From the NCBI GenBank assembly GCA_025456425.1, contig JALOKP010000004.1, forward strand, positions 1 to 58,831: a stretch of 58,831 nt of DNA, in the 5' to 3' direction. Below are positions 52,541-58,831 of this stretch, piece by piece; within the stretch, counting starts at the first letter, position 1; each line of letters starts with the position of its first letter. The notes under the pieces were generated by a model that was given only the letters and a program-made list of their open reading frames with translations, had not been told where the DNA came from and ran no database searches. Source of the DNA: Acidobacteriota bacterium (GTDB taxonomy: Bacteria; Acidobacteriota; Polarisedimenticolia; J045). The position numbers and the translations under genes were made by a program.

Positions 52541-53963
52541 ATGAGGCTCGTTCGCAGCCGTGCGTTTTCGTCGTGTTTGGTTTTGTTCGCCACGCTGATG
52601 ATGGTCGGAGGGGCGCTCGCGCAGGCTCCGAGCGGAATCCGCTGTCTGCCCATTCCGGTCCTCGCCTCACAGCTCGGTGACCTGCCACCGCAGGTCCCGG
52701 ACTCGCTCCTGCCCTGCGATCCCGTCATCATTTGCTCCGTCTCCAATCCCCCGACGGTGACCTCGATCGGCGAGACGCAGGTGCTCAAACTCAACGCCCC
52801 CTCTTGGCGGGCAACCAGGTGAGCCAGTTCAAGGCCCTCGAAATCCAAGCGCAGGTCTACAGCGCGACCCTCGGTTGGCAGCCACTTTTCCAACACCGGT
52901 CGTTCGACGTCGTGGAGCGGGCGGGCGGCACGGCGACATCCGCCGACTATTTCGCCACCGGCCTGAAGCCCGGCGCACGGCATAGGTTTCGTGTAGCCTG
53001 GTGCCGAGAAGGGAACGGCAGAATCGGCTGCGAGTGCTGGTCAGTGTGGACCGAGGCCGCAAGCGCGCAGCCCTCGACGTTCCCCGCGGGACCCATCGCA
53101 CTTCCAGCCGCGCCGATCGTTCAGGAGGTCGGGCTTCCGTTCCACTTCACGACCAGCGATCCGCCAGCCGACCCGACGACAGGTACCACAGGCGGAGATG
53201 GGTGGGGTCCCAGCGCGATCTGGACCGCGCCCTTCGCCCACTTCATCTCGCGACCGCTCGCCGGAGGCGGGTCTGAGACCTTTAAAGTACTACGGCGAAG
53301 TACCAGCCGATCGCCCAGGGGCCGATCTCGTTCACGGAGGCGCAGTTCAGGCCGCTGTGCACCAGTAGTCCGGACGTCTCTCCCAAGGCCAATCCGCCGA
53401 CCAACACGGACTGTACGGCCGCAGCGGTCAACTACCGCACCGATCTCGAATCGCGCTTTCACGCCGCGGCGCCGGACGTCTGCCAACCGACGAATCCGAA
53501 TGCCACCAGGCCCTACTACTATGCGGCGCAGATCGCCTATGAACCGAACTTCGGCGAGCCCCCAGCTGATCCGTCGATTCGGGTATTCCGCGTTGGACCG
53601 GCCATCGTCACTACGCCCTGCGTCGACCAGTACTGGCTGATCGGCCCGAGTTTCGTGAAGCTCGCAGATCTTTGCTCCAACACGGACTTCACGAAACCCA
53701 CCGATGGCTCGCAGATCCTCGGGCGGATCGAGGTGACGCAAAGCTCAGGAAACAAGCCAAAGGTCGCCGTCGTCATCGGCTGGGATTGCACGGCAACGGC
53801 ATGTACTCAGACGTGCACGATTGATCAGGACCTCGCGGGTGAGGACCTGATCGATGTAGACATTCAGCCGCTTCATCCTTTGCTCTCCGCCGGCCGTTTT
53901 GGCGCCACCGCACATCACTGGGACCTGAGGTTCGACTACGTTCGATTCGGGAGCAAGTCGTGA
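52541..53963 (+). pseudogene. Secreted protein gene with two frameshifts
   Basis: The reading frame starts at ATG 52541 behind a strong GGAGG site, with a signal peptide (MRLVRSRAFSSCLVLFATLM, cut after ALAQ). It ends early at 52822, but coding continues one frame back from about 52800 (SQFKALEIQAQVYSATLGWQ) to about 53280. It then shifts again to a third frame (for example QPIAQGPISFTEAQFRPLC) to the stop at 53963. Both shifts equal one lost base; the first is at a C5 run (52796-52801). Joined, the protein would be about 473 residues and is unrecognised. It overlaps the next gene by one base. Confidence 0.75.
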
Positions 53964-55993
53964 TGAGACGAGCGCCTCGAGGTTCGAGCCACGGCCTCCT
54001 CGGGCGCGTTGGTCGGACGGTGGCCTTCTACTTTCTCTCGATGGCGCCGCCCGCCTTCGCCTCGGAGTTCGTCGATCTCGCTGCGTATGGCGACGCCTTC
54101 GAGGTGCGCTCGAGCGGCTCCTTCGAGGAACTTGGTCGAGGGGTCACGACCTGCGATTTCAACGGGGATGGCATCGGCGACCTGCTGGTCGGCGTCCCCT
54201 ATTCCAACGGGCCAAGCGGTATGCGCAACAACGCCGGCGAAATCGATGTGTTCTTTGGACGCCGGGGTCGGTGGCCGGCACTACGCCTGTCGGCCACAGC
54301 CGACGTCGTGATCTACGGTGAGCAGGACCTCGACTCTCTCGGCATGTCGGTCGCGTGCGGCGATGTCGACGGTGACGGCCGAGACGACATCGTCGGCGGG
54401 GCCTATCTTGCCGACAGCATCAACGACAGCCGCATCGCCGCGGGGCAGCTTCACGTCGTGTTCGGCAGCGTCAACCCGCCGTCCGTCATCGACCTGGCGC
54501 AGCAGACCGAGCCTGTCATCTACGGCTTCGTCGTCCAAGGGTGGCTGGGAGCCCAGAATGGGCTCGCAGTCGGCGACGTCACGGGCGATGGACTCGCAGA
54601 CGTTCTTTCCGCCACCGTGTGGGGCCTTCACCCCATCACGAACGGCGCCACCGGCCACGCGTATCTGGTGATGGGAAGGCCAAACTGGCCGATGCAGATC
54701 GACCTCGCGACGACCTGCGATGTCCGGTTCTACGGTGCTCAGGTGAGCAGCAGTTTTGGCGCCCTCGATTGGATCGCGCACCTCGATAACGACGGCATCG
54801 CGGAAGTCGTCATCGGCGCCGAAGGTGGTTCCGGACCCTCGGGCAGCAAGGCTTCCGCCGGAGACGTGTTTGTGTTGCGTGGGCGGGCCTCATGGCCGTC
54901 CGTCATGGACCTCGCCCAGGTGCCTGCGGACTACCGCTTCACGGGGCCCGAGTTCCTCGACCAGATTGCGGTAGGGCGTGGTGCGGACTTCGGTGATTTC
55001 GATGCCGACGGAACTCGCGAGGCCTGGCTCGGCGCCTATACGGCGGATGGAATCGCCAACACGCTCTCCAACGCGGGAGAAGTACTTCTCCATGAGGTGA
55101 CGATCAATCCTCCCGCGCAGATCGATCTGCTCGACGCAACAGATTGGGCGCTGCATTCCAACAAGCGGAACGATAGGATGGGCGGCGGTGTGCGCCGGGG
55201 CGATTTCAATGGGGACGGGCTCGATGACCTGGTGGTAGAGGTCGAGTCGGGGGATGGACCAAGCGACTCTCGAGCTGGGTGTGGCGAAGCCGCGATCTGC
55301 TTCGGTCCGCGCACGTTCCCCGCACGGCTCGAAACCGGTCCGATAGAGCCTGACCTGACGACCTATGGGAGGAACTCTGGCGACAACTTGGCCGTGAGAA
55401 CACCCACCGACATCAACGGCGACGGCATCGACGAGGTGGTCGTGACGCTCGCCGTGGTGAGCGGTGCGACACCCTCCGTCGTCCTCGTCAGCCACCTCGA
55501 CATCGACGGCGATGGTTTCCGCCAACTGCGCGACAACTGCCCGCTCGTCGCCAATCCGAGCCAGATCGACTCGGATGCCGACGAGCGCGGCGATGCCTGC
55601 GAGCTCGACTGGGACGGCGATGGAATAAACGACGCCATCGACTGCGCCATCGCCGATCCCCGCGCCGGGTCGCCGCTGCCCGTGGAGGGGCTCGCCTTCG
55701 CTGCACCAAGCAAGAGCGACATCATCTGGTCGCCGCAGCGCGTGGCTGACGCCTTCGACATTTCGCGCGGCCGGCTTCCTCGCACGACGAGCACCGACTA
55801 CGGCGCCTGCCAGACTCACCGCGATGCAAACCCCTCCGACACGCTCTTCGTCGACACCGACTCCCCCGCCTCCGGCAGCGGCTTCTTCTACCTCGTCCGC
55901 GCCCGCGACGCGGGCTGCGGCGGCGCGGGCTCTTGGGGCCAGACCAGTGCCGGCCTTCCCCGCCAGAACGACAATCCGCTCGCCTGCCCCTGA
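53963..55993 (+). CDS. Secreted FG-GAP beta-propeller protein with TSP3-like tail
   Basis: This 676-residue protein has an N-terminal secretion signal (around VAFYFLSMAPPAFASEF). At least seven FG-GAP / integrin-alpha-like blades carry calcium loops of DxNGDGxxD type: CDFNGDGIGDLLVG, GDVDGDGRDDIVGG, GDVTGDGLADVL, GDFDADGTREAWLG, GDFNGDGLDDLVV and TDINGDGIDEVVV. A thrombospondin-3-like run (DIDGDGFRQLRDNCPLVANP, then DSDADERGDACELDWDGDG) follows. It is probably a secreted calcium-binding adhesion or envelope protein. The ATG at 53963 overlaps the broken upstream gene by one base, so the pair was likely one operon. Confidence 0.88.
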   Translation: MRRAPRGSSHGLLGRVGRTVAFYFLSMAPPAFASEFVDLAAYGDAFEVRSSGSFEELGRGVTTCDFNGDGIGDLLVGVPYSNGPSGMRNNAGEIDVFFGRRGRWPALRLSATADVVIYGEQDLDSLGMSVACGDVDGDGRDDIVGGAYLADSINDSRIAAGQLHVVFGSVNPPSVIDLAQQTEPVIYGFVVQGWLGAQNGLAVGDVTGDGLADVLSATVWGLHPITNGATGHAYLVMGRPNWPMQIDLATTCDVRFYGAQVSSSFGALDWIAHLDNDGIAEVVIGAEGGSGPSGSKASAGDVFVLRGRASWPSVMDLAQVPADYRFTGPEFLDQIAVGRGADFGDFDADGTREAWLGAYTADGIANTLSNAGEVLLHEVTINPPAQIDLLDATDWALHSNKRNDRMGGGVRRGDFNGDGLDDLVVEVESGDGPSDSRAGCGEAAICFGPRTFPARLETGPIEPDLTTYGRNSGDNLAVRTPTDINGDGIDEVVVTLAVVSGATPSVVLVSHLDIDGDGFRQLRDNCPLVANPSQIDSDADERGDACELDWDGDGINDAIDCAIADPRAGSPLPVEGLAFAAPSKSDIIWSPQRVADAFDISRGRLPRTTSTDYGACQTHRDANPSDTLFVDTDSPASGSGFFYLVRARDAGCGGAGSWGQTSAGLPRQNDNPLACP

Positions 55994-56270
55994 CCGGGTG
56001 GCGTCTCTCCTCAGCGAGGGGTCCTATGGCCGTCACTACATCCTCGACGCTCCGCAGGAGGTCGCGGCGCCTCTTGTGCTCTGCCACAACCGCATCCACG
56101 GGTCCGCATGTCCGATCCCTGGCTGAACGCCGGGGCAAGAGGCTGTTGTTCGCCAATATCGAGCCCGCGCATATCGCGCTCAGGGCGGCGTCGATCCACG
56201 CCGGGTCGATCGCTCCAGTCCCGAAATAGGTGGCTGGCACCGATTCCCAGCTTGCTAGCCGTCACCGATT

Positions 56271-57011
56271 CTACGGGTCAAGAAGCCTGTCCAGCTCCTG
56301 GTCCAGAACCGCGTAGGCCTTGGGGTTGAGGTGCAGGCCGTCTCCGGAGTCAAGCATCGGAGAGAGCGCGTACAAGCCACCGAACGGGTGCAGCAGCGCC
56401 CGCTCGATTTCGAGCAGGGGAAGGGACTCCGCCGCAGCGTACGCGCGGATCGAATCGTTGTAGCGCGCGATCGCCGCGTTCTGATCCTCACGCCCGAGGA
56501 TCCACGACTTCACGAACGCCTTGAGGTGCTGGATCACGCCGGCCGGCGCGGCCACGGGCGCGACGGTCGCGACCGCCGGCCGGATCCCGGCCGCGCGCAG
56601 CTCCGCGACCCAGCGCCGGATCATCGCCTCGTACGCGGCCTGGTCCCCCGGGAAGTAGGCGCCGCACTCCTTGAGGATCACGAGGTCGGGGCGCTCCGCC
56701 GCGCCGCGGGCGAGTAGCGCCGCGACCGACTTCGACTTGTCGAAGCCGTACTCGCCGACGTATTCGACGACCACGTCGCTGCGACCGATGCGCGCGGCGA
56801 AACCGTCGAGCTGCCAGCCGCGCGCGATCGACGCGCCGATCAGCACGACCCGCAGCGGGCGCGGGGCGGCGGGGCCGGAAGGGCCGGAAGCGCCAGAGGG
56901 GTCCGGCGGGTCGGTCGGCGGAGGCGTGGCAAAGCCGGGCATCGGAGCCCCCAGGGCCAAGGCGAGGGCCAGGGCCGGAGCCAGAGCGAGGAAGGCCGGT
57001 CGTCGCGGCAT
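56271..57011 (-). CDS. SGNH/GDSL-family hydrolase, secreted
   Basis: This 246-residue protein starts at ATG 57011 with a hydrophobic signal (MPRRPAFLALAPALALALAL). The SGNH blocks are visible: VVLIGASIARGWQ (block I, Ser), the conserved GEYGFDKSKS turn, LVILKECGAYFPGD and DGLHLNPKAYAVL (Asp/His block V). It is likely a periplasmic or lipid-anchored esterase or acetylhydrolase. A Pro/Ser-rich linker follows the signal. It stands alone between spacers. Confidence 0.85.
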   Translation of the reverse strand: MPRRPAFLALAPALALALALGAPMPGFATPPPTDPPDPSGASGPSGPAAPRPLRVVLIGASIARGWQLDGFAARIGRSDVVVEYVGEYGFDKSKSVAALLARGAAERPDLVILKECGAYFPGDQAAYEAMIRRWVAELRAAGIRPAVATVAPVAAPAGVIQHLKAFVKSWILGREDQNAAIARYNDSIRAYAAAESLPLLEIERALLHPFGGLYALSPMLDSGDGLHLNPKAYAVLDQELDRLLDP

Positions 57012-57272
57012 CGGGGTTCCTGCCGCGTCCGGCCCGCTCCGGGCGCGGCGTGCGGCCGATCGGAGTATAGCCAAGGGGCTCCGGTACGCCCGATTGACCC
57101 AACCAGGAGAAAAGTCAAGAAAGCGTCCAAACCCCGCCTGACGGGCTGCTTACTTTCCGCGCGATACCGGTGAATTCTCCTTTCTCCCGGCGCCACGACT
57201 CGCTACATTGGCGCGGTCCGGCCCCCGGCGGCCGGGAGCGCCAGCGACCGAGCCCAGCCGAGGGGGCAGAGC

Positions 57273-58449
57273 GTGTCGGGCAAGTACGATCCGAACCGCG
57301 TGACCAACCCGATCCGGCGGCGGATCTTCCGCACGCGGATCACGCGCGCCGAGAACCTCGTCTCGGCCGCGCTGATCCTCGCGGTGATCGGCGCCGCGGC
57401 CTGGGTCTTCGCGCAGCGCGACCGCTACGACCCGGGCGAGCGCGACATCACGATCGACGCGCTGCGGGCCGGCAGCATCAAGGAAGTGCGCGCCGCTCGC
57501 GCGCTGGCAGGAGGGCGGACCGGCAGCCGGCGGTGCGGGGGCGTACGGCGCGGCAAGCCCCGGGGTGATCGGGGTCAGCATCGCGGGGACGGGCCTGGCG
57601 GGACCCGGATCGGTCCCGGGACCCGACCTGGGGATCTTCCCGCCGGCGCTGCTCGGCGGCGGCTGGATCCCCGACGGGCGGGTCGAGACCTACGAGCCCG
57701 ACAACCTCTACGAGAAGATCAACGGCCAGGCCGAGCAGTACCTCAAGTTCGACTTCCGCCGCCTTCACTACCTGACGCTGGCGTGCGACGCCGCGAACCT
57801 GACGGTCGAGCTGTACGACCAGGGGGAGTTCCGCAACGCGCTGGGCGTCTTTGCCTCGCAGCGCGATCCGGCGCGCACGCTGACCGAGTCCGGGCCGCTG
57901 TCCTACTACCGGACCTCGGTCGGGGCGATCGGCCTGGTCGACCGCTACTTCTTCAAGATCACCGCCAGCGAGGCCAGCCCCGCGGTGCGTGAGCAGACCG
58001 ACCGGATCCTGGCGGCGCTGCCGCGGCTGGTCGCGGGGCCCGGCGCAGGCGCCCCCGCGCAAGCTGCCGAGCCCTTCGCGATCCTGGCCAAGGGGCTGGG
58101 GGTGCCGCGCGAGTCGATCGCCTACGCCAAGGAGAACGCGCTGCAGTTCGAGTTCTTCCGCGACGTCTGGTTCGGCGAGCCGAAGGGGGGCGCGGGCACG
58201 CGCGTCTTCCTGCACCACGCGGCCGACGACGTGGCGGCGGCGGCGATCGAGCAGCAGCTGGTCGCAGAGCAGCGCCAGGAGCACGAGCCGGTCGACTCGG
58301 CGGACGGCGTGATCGTGATGAAGCACCAGTTCCTGGGGACCTACTTCGGCCTCGCCCGGCGCGGCGGCTGGCTGTTCGGCGCCGACGGCGCGCCTGACGC
58401 CGAGTCGCTGCGCGCGCTCCTGGCCCGCGTCGAGAAGGAACTCCCGTGA
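57273..58449 (+). pseudogene. DUF6599-like membrane protein, frameshifted
   Basis: The GTG at 57273 (ribosome site GAGGGGGC) gives an N-terminal membrane helix (MSGKYDPNRVTNPIRRRIFR, then ENLVSAALILAVIGAAAWVF). Coding shifts by one base near 57490-57540. The second frame carries the conserved domain (GGGWIPDGRVETYEPDNLYE, then FFKITASEASPAVREQTD, and FLGTYFGLARRGGWLFG) to the stop at 58449. The joined protein would be about 391 residues, matching DUF6599-type proteins seen next to DUF362 genes. It overlaps the next gene by four bases. It may be a true frameshift or a consensus error. Confidence 0.7.
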
Positions 58450-58831
58450 GCGACGAGAAGCCGGTCCAGCACCCCGAGTACGAGAAGGCCCCGCTGACGC
58501 GGCGCGGCTTCTGGACGCGGGTCGCGACCGCGCTGGGGGTCGGCGGCGTCGCGACCTACCTGGCCAAGGCCCCCCCCGGCTGGCCGCTCTCGCTGCAGGA
58601 CCCGACCGGGCTGCGCAGCATGCCCAAGCCGCGGCCGATGCAGCTGGGCGACTTCCGGATCGCGCGCGCGGCCGGCGCGCCGGACGTGGTCGTGGCGCGC
58701 GGCGGCGACGGCGTGGAGACGCGCCTGCGCATGGCGCTCGAGCCGTTCGGCGGGATCCAGGCCTTCGTGCAGCCGGGCGAGATCGTGCTGGTCAAGCCCA
58801 ACGTCGCGTTCGACCGCTCGCCCAACCTGGG
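58446..58831 (+). CDS. DUF362-family protein, N-terminal part (cut by window edge)
   Basis: The GTG at 58446 overlaps the previous stop by four bases. The visible 128 residues begin with a twin-arginine-like signal (LTRRGFWTRVATALGVGGVA). The DUF362 start follows: VETRLRMALEPFGGIQAFVQ and VLVKPNVAFDRSPNLG. DUF362 proteins are iron-sulfur-linked and often paired with the upstream DUF6599 gene. Export through the Tat system fits a folded cofactor protein. The gene runs beyond the right end. Confidence 0.85.
   Translation, partial: MSDEKPVQHPEYEKAPLTRRGFWTRVATALGVGGVATYLAKAPPGWPLSLQDPTGLRSMPKPRPMQLGDFRIARAAGAPDVVVARGGDGVETRLRMALEPFGGIQAFVQPGEIVLVKPNVAFDRSPNL

Overview
The window is about 70% or more GC, densely coding, and uses many GTG starts and start/stop overlaps. 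It comes from a Gram-negative, probably flagellated bacterium: TolC, an ExbB-like channel, a lipoprotein signal, FliF/FliG/MotE and two sigma-54 activators are present. A fused indolepyruvate oxidoreductase, TPR-tailed sulfatase-like lipoproteins, DUF6599/DUF362 neighbours, Myxococcus-type Cys-rich repeats and an FHA-type sigma-54 activator suggest Acidobacteriota or a related deep Myxococcota-like lineage. This taxonomic guess is inference; there is no rRNA or marker gene to settle it.

Layout. 1-5.6 kb (minus strand): two oligopeptide-type ABC ATPases, a TolC-like outer membrane protein, an ExbB/MotA-like protein, then nuoA (broken), nuoC and nuoD (cut by the window edge); nuoB is absent. 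5.8-8.6 kb (plus): two overlapping surface-glycosylation genes. 21.9-8.6 kb (minus): a tight six-gene run of DegT aminotransferase, Nudix/metallo-beta-lactamase fusion, terpene-cyclase-like repeat protein, AddB, AddA and a membrane spermidine-synthase-like protein. 22.3-29.1 kb: TatD nuclease, then a signalling locus made of an FHA sigma-54 activator, a textbook sigma-54 promoter, a secreted tandem C-type lectin, a terminator, and a convergent membrane Ser/Thr kinase. 29.2-33.5 kb: a six-helix membrane protein, a Cys/His-motif protein, a PAS/degenerate-GGDEF/PilZ protein, a PilZ protein, and a FlgN-like protein behind a sigma-28 promoter. 33.5-42.4 kb (minus): an acyl carrier protein/fatty acyl-AMP ligase pair, an HNH endonuclease with duplicated modules, and the 1268-residue indolepyruvate oxidoreductase. 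42.6-51.3 kb: a sulfatase-like lipoprotein, a 1.1-kb element with 72-bp inverted ends carrying a Cys-rich secreted protein, a sigma-54 response regulator, and a divergent TPR-fliF-fliG-motE run with two sigma-54 promoters. 51.4-58.8 kb: a decayed transposase, a twice-frameshifted secreted protein, an FG-GAP propeller protein, an SGNH hydrolase, a frameshifted DUF6599 gene and the start of a DUF362 gene.

How it fits together. Sigma-54 control is the strongest theme. All three GG-N10-GC promoters found lie beside the two activator genes and point at a lectin and at flagellar basal-body genes. A sigma-28 promoter precedes the FlgN-like gene next to two PilZ genes, so motility, c-di-GMP and surface decoration recur through the window. 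The FliF is missing its first two ring-building domains. Several genes carry frameshifts or internal deletions, so real decay and consensus error both need to be considered.
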